From contig NC_081406.1 of the NCBI RefSeq assembly GCF_030272615.1, positions 401,340,939-401,404,938 on the forward strand: DNA of 64,000 nucleotides, in the 5' to 3' direction. The stretch is from Cryptomeria japonica (lineage: Eukaryota > Streptophyta > Pinopsida > Cupressales > Cupressaceae). This document shows, piece after piece, positions 32,575 to 44,047 of this stretch (its first letter is position 1; every line of letters starts with the position of its first letter). The translations under genes and the position numbers were made by a program. The notes beneath the pieces were generated by a model that saw nothing but the letters and a program-made list of their open reading frames with translations, did no database searches and had not been told where the DNA came from.

Positions 32575-33136
32575 CATGTTTGTGAAAGCATCAAATGTAG
32601 GCATTTTGTATCTTTGACCCATTGTCATCCTATGGGTTTGGAAACTAGAAACAAATATTTCATATTCTTGTGGAAGCTTGCCCATCAAATTGTAGATCAA
32701 TTGACTATTCTTTTTTATCAATGCCACAATCCTTGAGTTGTGCCCTCAACTCATTTTATTTAGTGACATAATCTTGTATTGTATCAAAGTTCTTGGGATC
32801 TAACATGGTGAGATCACTCTCAATTTGATATCCCCTAATCTCATCAACTTGACCATACAAGTCTTGAAACTTTTTCCAAGAATCTTTAATTGTAGTACAT
32901 TTCTCAATATGAAAGATGAGATCTTTTGATACATATTTTCTCAAGTTACCAATTGACATGATGTTCTTAGTGAGCCAATCTAAGTGAGCATTAGGATCAG
33001 CCTTAGGATCAACGGGAGCAACAATAGGTCCATCAATGTAATGAGTTAATCCTTTTTCCATTAGTTTACTCCATGCATCGATTTTCAAAGTAGCATAATT
33101 ATGTGGAGTTAAAATAGAAAACTTAGGAGAACCCAT
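32575..33136 (-). pseudogene. CopA Gag N-terminal half
   Basis: From the minus-strand ATG at 33136 (MGSPKFSILTPHNYATLKID) the frame shows a typical copia UBN2 Gag: SKLMEKGLTHYIDGP, KDLIFHIEKCTTIKDSWKKF, YGQVDEIRGYQIESDL, MGKLPQEYEIFVSSF and MPTFDAFTNML. One in-frame TAA sits after DYVTK. The protein continues at 8199 (after removal of NA1) with the Gag C-terminus and zinc knuckle. UBN2 forms the capsid-like part of copia particles. Confidence 0.85.
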
Positions 33137-33480
33137 AGTAGAAAAATGAAAGAACACAAGAGACACCCCCCCCCCCCAATTCACTCAATCAAAGTACCCC
33201 CCCCCCCAAAAAAAAAAAAAATCATGATTTTGACACTTTATAGGTAGTGCATGTAAAAGACCAAAAGTGTAGATCTATACAATACAAGTGCCAAATTGGC
33301 CAAAAAAGACCATATTTTGAAAGTAAAATTTATACTCAAAATCACTGCAAATTGATAGCAAATTATTTAAGTAGACGACAAATCACGCACTTTCAAAAAA
33401 ATTGGCACTTGAAAAGGAGTTTGTATGAGCCCGAACGGAGTCTCGTAAGTTGCAGATGTTACCAGAATTTCACTACAGCT
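33137..33480 (-). other. CopA 5' untranslated leader
   Basis: Upstream of the Gag ATG on the minus strand. It holds two C runs (33166-33177, 12 bases; 33197-33207, 11 bases) followed by 14 A. No primer site or LTR is found, so the leader is cut off by the next insertion or extends into decayed sequence. The right boundary is approximate. Confidence 0.4.
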
Positions 33481-36400
33481 AAATTTGGTGGCCTATTATA
33501 GGATTTACACATTACAGTTGAAGAAAGGTACACAATTTTTATTTCAAAACTTACTTCATTGTGCACATCATGTTTTGAAAGTAGAAGTTTATTTCACATA
33601 TGCAAGTATTTCAAGGAAATAATAGTAAAAGATTGCATAGAAGAGATGTACAAATACAACATTTTATTTTCTTTCATAAATGAACATGTATGCCATACAA
33701 GCTGATCATTTCCAAATATGCAATTGTTTAAACCAAAAGAGAGATACAAGTACAACATTGCATGAAATGTATGTTTATTTATTAAAGTAAATTGTTCACA
33801 AGATCCCACACAAGCCGTGGGAATAGTTGAAAGAGATTTACATGATCATAAAATTGTAAACATATAGAAAATGAGAAGAATATGAAAGAGAAAGATAAGG
33901 AACCCATCATTGCCTGAAAAGGTTGACAAGTTCCTTCTGAAGATTTGCTACTCAGTCCTAAGATCCAAACACTCTATTGTCCACTCCAAGGAATAACCTG
34001 GAAAGAGAGAGAGAAAAGGATATTGTTAGAGCTCGAGTTTACTTGCCTTGCTCTTAGATACATGATACTATTCCCAATATGCTCATAGTGTTATATCAAA
34101 TCAATGCAAAAAGAATCCCATGAGATAACAATAGATACCATTTTTTATCCAATATGCTTATTTGATGTGAAAATATAGGTATAGGTATATAGTACATTAT
34201 AATTTATCATTCAAGCATGTGGGGTTAAACAAGGCTCCCACAAGGGTTAAGCCTAGCATGCTAACATGTCAATAAGGCTTCAGAGAACAAAGGCTTGTCA
34301 TCCACAACAATGAACTCACTGTTATAAATGACATGTCAGTGTCCCATGGAACCATACTGACAGGTTACAAAGATGGACAACCCTAATGAGGTCTCAGAAT
34401 GACTAAATTTTTTGAGTTCATATACAATAAACTGAGTATCATAGAACAAGATCTCATTCCATAATAAATAAAAAATCATGATATCAAGATTAGATTCAAT
34501 CAACAGTACAATGAACATGGATGTCATGGTTCAAACATTAAGATAGAGAAGCCACAATACAATTTAAACTCAAAACTTATAGATGAGTATAAAAAAAGTA
34601 TGATAATAGTCATATGAGGAGATATAAAGTTCACTGCAAAATGGAGATGATTATCTAAACAACTTATAAGGATAGTGATAGGAATCATAACTAAAAAAAC
34701 ACAATGTATTCAACCAAGACAGTGATATAGTTTTCTTGTAGCAACTTACAATTATAAGTATCAATGCATGAGCAGCCATTTGAGCAGTTCAGGGAGAAGA
34801 ATGTTTTAAAAACAACACCTATATTTAAAGAAGCTCGATCACCATTCAAATACTTAAAACACAATGAGCAGCTATGGGTAATACCAACAAAAAATACACG
34901 CATGATTCCATTAGGGCAATAACAAAGACAAAATAGAAGCAAACAAGGTCATGATATCTTTCTTAGCGATTATATTCATGTGTAGAAGGGATGAATGATA
35001 TAGTTGTCATAATGAGAAAGAAAGTCAAAAGCCTTTGGATAGTATAGTTATAGTAAACCAAGCTTTTGAAAGAGCACATCATGAAAATTTACAAGATCAA
35101 TCAGTCCACAATGAAAATACAAGGCAACAATCATGATTTCTTGGAATTTCAGCCAAGGCAACAATCATGAATGATAGATTAGAGTATAAATCTGAGAGAC
35201 AAATAGATGAATAATCAAGACATAACGGTCTTCAAAGAGAACATTAATGATAACTTAAGCATGAGAAGCTACATATTTACACAATCTTCAAAGCATCCAC
35301 AAGATCAGTACACTAACTCCCTAGGTTATCTTAATGTCATTGCTTAATTTACTAACTAAGCAATAACATCTACTCAATTTCTACTGCAACTTATAATACA
35401 TTGAATCCATAAACATGTACATATGCATCTTATCTATATAATCCACCATGATATGCATCTACATGATTATTGATGCAATCTACTCACTATATGATCATAG
35501 ATGCAATCTACTCTATCATTAATCTCCCACTCATGGATATGCAACACAAGATATTTATTTTCACTAACTGAGTACATATGCAATTCACTTTATACTATCT
35601 TACATGATGCACCATCTATAATCTTTCCTTTTATATGATATGAAAACCTTTAAATCTCATTAAGCTACGTGATCTTGATGCAAGATTAATCCCTTAACTA
35701 ATGTTCATTTTTTAGCTCCAAGTCCAAATATTCCTTTTTCCCTTAATCAATCCTAATGCATAAGATCATCTTAGAACTACTACCATGACTAACCATCCTA
35801 TAATGTATAAGCATATATTCCTTTTGCGTACAACTTTTCCCATAATCCACATATGATTCTCTATGCCTAACATGATCACTTATTAACATGAATCCTATAT
35901 GGTTAATGCAAGGAACTAAATGCCATTTTTATTTAATCCTATCCTATGATATGCATATTTTCCAAACATTACAATGCAACTATAAGAATAACATCAATAA
36001 CTAGACATGATAAAATTATCAACCATGATTCCTATATTGCATTCATTTCATATACATAAGGTTCATTACCGCAGGATAATCTACCTCCTAATTACATAAC
36101 ATTTCTTCTTCTTCAAAGATTTCTTATCTGTTATCATGATCTAAGCTTATTCCCAACATAAATCCATAACAAGGTATAATTTAATTGAAAGCATTTCCTT
36201 CCCATTATGAATATAAACAATATATCACATTTCAATACATAACAATGTCACATCATTATGAATACATTCATTCACCTAAGGAACCTACTAGAGTATCATT
36301 ACAACTACAATTATATGAACATTACAACATGAGCATAGATCATCTAATACAAGAGTCATCTATAAATATTAAAAGGTCTTTACCTCTCATAATCATGAAA

Positions 36401-38321
36401 GTACATTACATAAATCTGCAATAAGATACATCCAAGTTCTGTAATACATCCATATGCCATCATGAAGAAGATTACACATCCACATATGAATAATTCAACA
36501 AGAAAAATACCCCAATGGTAAAAAGCACCAACCACCCGACCACGTGGAACCAAAGGAACCACCTGTCATGTTAGGAGATGACACAAGGTCCCAACACACA
36601 CTCTACATCTTGATTGACACTTAATACCAAAGAGACTATTTACAATAGCAAGGACTCTCAAGCATGAACCAATCACAATAAACCAAAAGCAAGAAACTCC
36701 CAGAGGCTACAAAGCAACAAGGCATGAAATGCAAATCAATAAGGGGACACATGTAGAAGTGGACTGTCATCACATGCCATCCTCTAACATAACAAATACT
36801 ATCCTGATGGACATGTGGATCCATCTCAACCTATGAGAGACCAAAGGATATTGACTTGCCATAGAAATGGCCTTCCCATGGCTGTCCTAAAACATCCTCC
36901 CTAGGATCAAGTCATGGGGCTCAACTATTCATTATCTTGATTAGTGAATTATTTACCCTCCCATTAATTTATTATTATTATTATCACTTGTTTACATCAT
37001 GGTAAACTTCCAATGTGCCTTGGCAGTCTATATTTCATGCATCCTTACAAGGAACCTCATGTAAATCTATCTCTCATGACCTTGGTCATCACAAGGAAGC
37101 CCACTCCCCCTAACATGGACCCATACAATAGTAAATCATAAGAGGCTCTAATTCAAGTTTGAAAATCTGAAAGTATAAACATCTACATGCAGCCAATAAC
37201 TTCCATACATACATATGCACATACAAATGGCTAAAGCATCAAGTACAAAAAATGAGCCTCTTGGCATAAAGATATAACAAGGGCCATAAAAAGGCCATCA
37301 AAACTCTGTCATAAAACATGTAATTAAGCTACAACAAGGCCTACTCACTTGCTGAATTAAGAACATCAACATAAGCATCTCCCTCACATGGCACATCAAT
37401 ATGAAGGAGAATTCACTCAACAACATAAAGCATAAAGAGATATCAAAACATCAAGAAATCCATAACAACGCTCAGAAATAGTCAATTCAAATCTGGAAAT
37501 CATCTACAGACTGAGAACAAGCCTCTAGTACAAGATTCAATTGAAAAAATTATGTCACATTAAGAAAAATTGTGAAAAACACATAAACCATACAGGGTCG
37601 CGCATTCACCTAGTTTGGTCACACATACACATAGTTTGGTCCTTCATATACACAGTTTGGTTGCACATACACATAGTTTGGTCAAACATACACATAGTTT
37701 GGTCATGCATACACATAGTGTGGTCGGACATACACATAGTTTGGTCATGCATACACACAATTTGGTCGCACATTCATTGTTTTCTTGCATTTGTTCAAAA
37801 ATGACTCTGACGCTCAAAACCTTATGGCAAAAAAAATATAAAATCAAAGACTAAGCAATAAACTTCGATAAGTATATAAAAAGGGTCACCCAGACCTTAG
37901 GAACAAGTAGATAAAATAAAGATAAAGATTGATAGACTATAGGCAAAGATTTTACAAAACTTGCCTCACAGTTGTGAGAACCAAAATACACTTGTAGAGA
38001 CTCTTCATCAGTCAAGAATGGACAAATAATAAACACAAATGAGATAGAACATATGACAACTCTAAAGGAATCATAACACAATAAAAAATAATACATAAGT
38101 ATTGAAGAAGGATCTCTGTTAAAGCTCTCATATGACATGGCCAGATGGAGAGTTTCATATAGAGCTCCTCCAACACCCAGCAACATAAATATGGGTAGTG
38201 AAAATGACAAGGTAAATCACAGTGTAAGAAAGAAACACAATCAATGTCCCAGCCAAAACCATAGAGAATGTCGTGATTGGCAAAACACAGAGAAAGCATT
38301 ATATTTTCCATTAAAAAACTA
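33481..38321 (-). repeat. Non-coding region, probably the continuation of the Tek2 3' LTR
   Basis: AT-rich, no gene I can support. CopB's TATTA duplication shows that 38326 and 42606 were adjacent, so this block was contiguous with the Tek2 LTR part at 42606-44019. A very long chromovirus LTR (Tek1 is about 4.4 kb) would cover most of it. The left end is undetermined; TGTTACCAG near 33457 is one candidate. A 21-bp tandem array lies at 37593-37781. Confidence 0.35.
37593..37781. repeat. 21-bp tandem repeat, nine units
   Basis: Unit TTTGGTCNNNCATACACATAG repeated from 37614 with an exact 21-bp period, plus one more diverged unit before it (37593). The three N positions vary between units while the rest is nearly fixed. 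Because 21 is divisible by three, open frames cross it on both strands (HIHIVWS repeats), but these are consequences of the repeat rather than genes. Confidence 0.9.
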
Positions 38322-38326
38322 TATTA
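38322..38326. repeat. Target-site duplication of CopB (TATTA)
   Basis: TATTA precedes the LTR at 38327 and is repeated at 42601-42605 right after the 3' LTR end. This also fixes the LTR start at a TA that has replaced the usual TG. Confidence 0.75.
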
Positions 38327-39381
38327 TATTGGCAATATGGAGGAATTGATTATGTGTTGCATTGATGTTTTGTCATTGATGTCAACACTAGATATTATGA
38401 TTGGTTACCAATAGACAAGTTTTGGTTACCAGTAGAAGAACTAGTGTTATAGGTAAGGGTTTAAGGTTTTACTGGCAGAGCTTTTACTGAGAATCTTTGA
38501 CAGGATGCATAAGTGGTGTTGGTGTGGCTTCTAGATGGAATTCAGGATGCAGAAGGTGATCCTTGTTCACGCCTCAACTAATTGGAGACATTGCTTTGGC
38601 ATGGTAAATCTATTTGGGTCTAGGTTATGGCCCGGTATCATGTTAACATGTTCTCTACACATTACTAGGATGTTTTATGGATTGGTTAATGTTGTTTTGG
38701 TCTAAATCTGACATGGCATATCATTGTAATATGGTTGTATGTAATAATCTTATTGTAATATCTTTTAGGTGGCCAACCTAATTGGTTAAGGCTGTAGGAT
38801 TGGTATAAATTGAAGAAAGATCTCATTGTAGATTATGTCATGGTTGTGGAATGAAGTATCATATGCAAAAGAGATTTGGTCAATCATAGGTGATCAAATT
38901 GGGTTTATGTTAAGCTCAATCCAGTATTGAGCTTAACCGGGACTGTAATCAAGCATGGTAGATGCTATCACTGGTAGTTCATTCTTCTATATTGTTGTCC
39001 AATTATCTTGAGGTGGTTATAACCTCTTTGTAGTTAGTGAGACTCCTTTGTAATGAGCAGTATGCTCTAGGCAGTGTGCCTTCCTTCATGTGCAGTCCCC
39101 TTATTATATCACATACTTTCTGCATAAGTATGCTTCCCACCATGGTTTTTCCCTTTACCAGGATTTCCATGTACAAATCATGGTGTTATGTGGTATGGTT
39201 GCATTGTGTTAATTATCTATTTCATTCTTAAGATTTATTGCTTACTGGTATTTTTTTCTGTTATTTCAGTATTCAATATTTATGTGCTCCGGTTAAAGGT
39301 TATAAAGTGGTTTGATTAATATAACCTATTGACAACTGATTCACCCCACTCCCTCTCATTTGTCCATTGGTTATTCTAACA
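38327..39381 (+). repeat. CopB 5' LTR
   Basis: 1055 bp, start TATTGGCAATATGGAGG (mutated TG), end TTATTCTAACA. TATA box TATAAAT at 38804 is followed by AGATCTCATTGTAGA. The block CTCTAGGCAGT...CCTTCC at 39065-39085 is shared with the NA family LTRs. Confidence 0.8.
38804..38810 (+). promoter_or_regulatory. TATA box of CopB LTR
   Basis: TATAAAT about 20 bp before GATCTCATTGTAGA. The 3' LTR keeps the same sequence near 42000. Confidence 0.6.
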
Positions 39382-39383
39382 AT

Positions 39384-39395
39384 TGGTATCAGAGC
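39384..39395 (+). other. CopB primer-binding site
   Basis: TGGTATCAGAGC two bases after the LTR, for initiator tRNA-Met. Confidence 0.85.
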
Positions 39396-39439
39396 TTTGG
39401 TCCTCTTTTGCAGAAGCTTAACTGCTTGAAGTAGATCCT

Positions 39440-40789
39440 ATGGCAACTAATACTTCAAATCCACTGGCAACTATTTTTAGAAGAGAAATCCCTAAGCTTG
39501 ATGGAAAAAACTATGGGATATGGAAAATCCAAATAGAGACTCATCTTAGATGTCTCGGAAAAGATATTTGGGAGATCACTGAGAAAGGATATACACCTTA
39601 TGATCTAGAATCTGACAATCCTGCTCCTGCAGACTTGGACAAGAATATTGAAAATGATTGCAGAGCAAGAGAAGCCCTCTTGTGTGCACTCACTGATCAT
39701 AAAATCATGGGATTGACTGATAAATTGTGTGCAAAGGTTATGTGGGATAAATTGAAAACTCTGAATGAAGGTGATCCTACTGTCAAAATTGATAAACTTG
39801 ATGGTTACCGGGTAAGATATGAGAACTTGAAGATGGAAGATAATGAAAAAATTGCTACATTTATGGAAAGAGTAAATGAGATTGTCATGGGAATTCAATG
39901 TTGTGGAGGATCTCTGAGTGAAGATGAAATAATTTCTAAAGTCTCGAGAGCCCTTCCACTGACTTACAAGATGAAGGCTACAACAATTAATGAATTGAGA
40001 ACTATAGAAAACACTTCAATTAACAGAGACATTCTGATTGGGAAATTATCTTCTTTTGAGCTTGAAGAATTTGGACCCTCTGGAGCTGCAAAGTCTAAAC
40101 CTACTTTTCATGCATCATCATCTACCAACAAAAGTGATTGGAAAGCCCTATATGCAAAACAATTGGAAGATATGAGGAAAGAGGATGAAGAATTTGAGCA
40201 ACTTGAAGCCATATTTGCTAGAAGAGTACCTAAAGGACCTACAAGAAGTAAGTATGAAGGAAAAACACCATTTAAATGTTTTGCATGTAATAAAATTGGT
40301 CATTTTGCATCTATATGTCCTGAAAGGAATGCAAGATTTGAAGAAAGAGTTAAGAAATCATTTAAGCATAATCTAAACAAATATAGATTCAAGAAAAATA
40401 AATTATGCTACATAGTGGATGAGGAAGGAGTAAGTGATGACTCAGAAGATGAACCAACAACAAACTTTGCTAGTGGATCCGACAATGGAAAGGAATGGGT
40501 GTTCTATGATTTAAAGGAAGATGAACTAGAACCGGCTATCAAGAATGAAGAAAAGGCCCTAGTAGGAAAATTTGAAGACAAGGATGAACAGGTAATTGAT
40601 AGTGGATGCTCACATCATATGAGTGGAGATAAAAGAAAATTTTTGTCCCTACAAGAATACAATGGTGGTCAAGTCAGATTTGGGGATGACAAAGCATGTA
40701 TGATCAAATGTAAATATATTATTTCTCTAGACGGTAAGCATAATATTGATAATGTCTATTATGTAGAAGGCTTAAAGAATAATCTTTAA
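39440..40789 (+). CDS. CopB Gag-protease (449 codons, open)
   Basis: Start MATNTSNPLATIFRREIPKL, 45 bp after the primer site. Residues about 15-200 are a UBN2/Gag capsid domain (LDGKNYGIWKIQIETHL; MWDKLKTLNEGD). The zinc knuckle CFACNKIGHFASIC (about residues 281-294) fits CX2CX4HX4C exactly. An acidic linker and the copia protease follow, with catalytic VIDSGCSHHMSGD near residue 387 and the downstream YYVEGLKNNL strand. A stop ends the frame before pre-integrase; a small frameshift separates it from the frame at 40801. Gag packages the RNA and the protease would process the polyprotein. It is the best-preserved coding frame in the window. Confidence 0.85.
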   Translation: MATNTSNPLATIFRREIPKLDGKNYGIWKIQIETHLRCLGKDIWEITEKGYTPYDLESDNPAPADLDKNIENDCRAREALLCALTDHKIMGLTDKLCAKVMWDKLKTLNEGDPTVKIDKLDGYRVRYENLKMEDNEKIATFMERVNEIVMGIQCCGGSLSEDEIISKVSRALPLTYKMKATTINELRTIENTSINRDILIGKLSSFELEEFGPSGAAKSKPTFHASSSTNKSDWKALYAKQLEDMRKEDEEFEQLEAIFARRVPKGPTRSKYEGKTPFKCFACNKIGHFASICPERNARFEERVKKSFKHNLNKYRFKKNKLCYIVDEEGVSDDSEDEPTTNFASGSDNGKEWVFYDLKEDELEPAIKNEEKALVGKFEDKDEQVIDSGCSHHMSGDKRKFLSLQEYNGGQVRFGDDKACMIKCKYIISLDGKHNIDNVYYVEGLKNNL

Positions 40790-40800
40790 GTGTTGGTCAA

Positions 40801-41842
40801 TTGGTGGAAAAAGGATTCCAACTTCAGTTCAATGATAGAAAATGCAAAATCATTAACAAAACTGGTTTGGAGATTGCAACTGATACTCAGACTGGAGGTA
40901 ATATCTTTCACTTGAATACTGGTAATAAGACATGTTTTATTGCTCATATTGATGAGAGTTGGTTATGGGATAAGAGGTTGTGTTGTGTTAATTTTGATTG
41001 TATTGTTAAGATTAGTTCAACAAAGGCAGTTAGAAATATACCTAAGATTATAAAGCCTCATGATTCGGTATGTAAGGAACGCGAATTGGGAAGCAAGTTA
41101 GAACTTCTTTTAAGAGAATACATGATAAATCTAATGATGTGCTTGATTTGATTCACACTAACTTATGTGGTCCAACAAGGACCAGAAGCTTACAAGGTGA
41201 TAGGTACTTCATGCTAATAATTGATGATTATTCTAGAATGATGTGGGTGACTTTTCTAATGGAGAAGTCTAAAGCCTTTGAGAAATTCAAGATCTTTAAA
41301 GCAAAGGTGGAAACATAAACTGGATTGAAAATTAAATGTCTAAGATCAAATCAAGGTGGTGAGTTCACTTCTCATGAATTTAACAGTTGTTGTGAGACAA
41401 ATGGAATTAGGAGATAGTTATCTACACCTTGGACTCCTCAGCAAAATGGAGTAGTGGAAAGGAAGAATAGAACCATTTTGGATATAGCAAGAACCATGAT
41501 GATGGAAGAAAAATTGCCTCACATCTATTGGAGAGAAGCAGTGAGTACAGCTATCTACAAATTCAACCAAGTTCATATCAAAGGTGAAACTGGTAAGATC
41601 CCTTATGAATTATGGTTTGGACATACACCTATTGTTAAATATTTCAGAATTTTTGGAAGTAAATGTTATATCAAAAGGGATGATTCAATTAGGATGTTTG
41701 ATCCTAGATGTGATGAAGGGATATTTCTTGGATATTCAATTCAAAGCAAAGAATATAGATGATATAACAAAAGATTACAGAAAATTGTGGAGAGCACAAA
41801 TGTGAAAGTGGATGAGAAATACAAAGATCACTCAATCTATAA
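40801..41842 (+). pseudogene. CopB pre-integrase and integrase, broken
   Basis: Pre-integrase motif ESWLWDKRLCCVNFDCIV, where the first His of the zinc finger (normally LWHRR) is Asp. A frameshift near 41100 then leads to the core: YFMLIIDDYSRMMWV (first Asp), RSNQGGEF in place of RSDNGGEF (second catalytic Asp changed to Asn), an in-frame TAA before TGLKIK, and QQNGVVERKNRT (Glu kept). The C-terminal FRIFGSKCYI and DEGIFLGYS follow. Sequence ends abruptly in the 3' LTR. Confidence 0.8.
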
Positions 41843-42600
41843 TGTGTTCTCTACATGTTACTGGGATGATTTATGTATTGGATAATGTTTTTTTTGTCTA
41901 AAGACGACATAGCATATCATTGTAATATGGATGTATGTAATAATCTTATTGTAATATCTTTTAGGTGGCTGACCTAATTGGTTTAGGCCTTAGGGTTGGT
42001 ATAAATTGATGTAAGATCTCATTGTAGATTATGTCGTGATCGTGGAATCAAATATCATATGCGAAGGATATTTGGTCGATCATAGGTGATCTAATTGGGT
42101 TTATGTAAGAGGTCAAATGCCTCCAGTATTGAGCTTAACCAGGTTTGTAATCAGACATGGTAGATGCTATCACTGGTATTTCATTCTTTTGAAATGTTGT
42201 ACAATTATCTTGAGGTGGTTATAACCTCTCTATAGTCAGTAAGACTCCTTTGTAATGAGTAGTACGCTCTAGGCAGTGTTCCTTCCTGCATGTGTAGGCC
42301 CCTTATTGTATCACATACTTTCTGTAGAAGTATCATTTGACTGTGGGTAGGCTTCTCACCATGGTTTTTACCTTTACTGGGTTTTCCACGTACAAATCAT
42401 GGTGTTATGTGGTATGGTTGCATTGTGTTAACTATTTGTTTCATTCTTAAGTTTTATTGTTTACCGGTATCTATTTCCGCTATTCCGGTATTCAATGTTT
42501 ATGTGCTTCGGTTAAAGGTTATAAAGTGGTTTGATTAATATAATTTGTTGACAACTAATTCACCCCCCCCCCTCTTAGTTGTCCACCAGTTATTCTAACA
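41843..42600 (+). repeat. CopB 3' LTR, 5'-truncated
   Basis: Matches the 5' LTR from GTTCTCTACA(C/T)(A/G)TTACT onward to TATTCTAACA, so about the first 320 bp are missing. It ends with a long C tract (CACCCCCCCCCC) and the TATTA duplication. Confidence 0.8.
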
Positions 42601-42605
42601 TATTA

Positions 42606-44019
42606 AACTTTACAAAATGAAATATTTTATTCCCATCTCCCAGAAGACATTTGCAGACATGGAGCATACAGTCCCAAAATCAAAAGTTTCAGAAAACTTC
42701 CAAGAGAAGAACCTGAGAATAAACTCAAAAACCAAATAAGAAGCCATACAATAATCCAAAAACCCTAGCCACATTTCCATCCAATCAAAATGTTCCATTC
42801 TAGAGTATATTCTACCTACCATCTTATATTATAATTTTATCTCCCATTTCAAATTCACCCAATGAGAATAAAAGGTAGATGAAATAAACATAAAACATGT
42901 TACCAATATAAGTGGGGATATTTATTTATTCCAAATTATTTATTCATCAAATACATTTCAACCAAACTATATAAATAAGGCAAAGACTATAAATTAAATA
43001 ATCTAAATGGGAATTAACCATTAAATAAATCAAAACTCATAATGCAATTAAACATTAAACACTAAATAAATAAATAAAACTATTAACAATAAATAAACAT
43101 AAATAAATAAATAATTAAATATCAAATAAATGATCAAACCTCAAATAAGAATAAAACAATAAATATTTAATAGATCTTAAATGACATAAAATAAATAAAT
43201 GTTAATTAGCAAATAATTAAATAATCAAAAGCCAATAATTTGATATATTATTAGACATTATTAGCTATAGAACCACAAATCAAAGATCAAATAATAAATA
43301 TAAACATAATTTAATCACACAATTAAATAAACTAGCACATACTACATACTCACGAAGACAAGAAGATCAAACTGACTGATTGACATGACTAATTATGCCA
43401 AGACGTCGATGACTCATAGTAATCAACTTAGACCTAGAGTATGTGAGGGGAACTTATGTCATCTCCAAATTACATATACCTTTGGGATTAAAGACATACT
43501 CAGACCTGTGGAGCTAGGTGGAGTCGGTATCTGGTATCTGCAAATCCTGCAACCACAAAATGACAATATATCTATGCATATACATATAAGGCAAGCAAGT
43601 GATAGAGATTCACAATGACACATCCCGCTCACAATGAGTGATGTAGTATTGTCTCTTCCACGAAGGCAGTCAAACAATGATCAAACACTTCATACAAACA
43701 TCTCATCATATACATCCATAAAATAGGGTTAGCACATCTATAATATTAGAAATGCATAATCCATCATAATTCATCAATACAATGAGGCATGTAACACTAC
43801 CAATCATATGTATACATATAAAATCCATCAAACAGATATATCCATCTAACAATATGATTAATAATCTTGGTACCATAATTAATATAATCATCAAAATGGC
43901 AAAAGTCCACATAATGTCCAACATCATAAATAAGAAACTGAAACACAAATAGCATCATTAAGAGTCTAATCAAGTCTATCATGCATGAAACTAAAGTCCA
44001 GTCAAGGATGGACACTATA
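42606..44019 (-). repeat. Tek2 3' LTR (proximal part)
   Basis: On the minus strand it starts TATAGTGTCC (probably from TGTAGTG) immediately after a G-rich polypurine tract, and contains the CTGCAACCA block also found in Tek1. AT-rich, no gene. The short open frames at 43385-43948 are not supported. It is interrupted on the left by CopB. Confidence 0.65.
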
Positions 44020-44040
44020 TCCTTCCCCCCTTTGCCTAGG
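44020..44040 (-). other. Tek2 polypurine tract
   Basis: Minus-strand AAAGGGGGGAAGGA adjacent to the LTR start and just downstream of the end of pol. Confidence 0.7.
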
Positions 44041-44047
44041 CTTACTC

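Larger units (their letters stand above)
38327..42600 (+). mobile_element. CopB: Ty1/copia element deleted for RT-RNase H
   Basis: 5' LTR 38327-39381, primer site, intact gag-protease frame, damaged integrase, and a 5'-truncated 3' LTR (about 41843-42600). Integrase sequence passes directly into the middle of the LTR, so one deletion removed RT, RNase H, the polypurine tract and the U3 start. It is inserted in the Tek2 LTR. Confidence 0.85.

Noticed and set aside
33824-34020. Short minus-strand message-like stretch (ATG frame of about 43 codons, AATAAA, T-rich tract before AG)
   Set aside because: It has no recognisable product and lies in presumed Tek2 LTR. The features are common in AT-rich DNA.
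37600-37781. Possible CRISPR array
   Set aside because: The 21-bp units are directly adjacent with three variable bases instead of spacers. The context is a plant LTR.
37541-37847. Frames encoding HIHIVWS-type or HTHSLV-type repeats on both strands
   Set aside because: They are produced by the 21-bp tandem repeat, whose period is a multiple of three, and are open in several frames.
42601-42605. Alternative CopB LTR start at the TG at 38347
   Set aside because: That start gives no matching flank. Starting at 38327 gives a perfect TATTA duplication and aligns with the TGTTGGCA starts of related LTRs.
43385-43948. Several short frames near the Tek2 LTR start
   Set aside because: Overlapping on both strands, no motif, and within LTR sequence defined by the adjacent polypurine tract.
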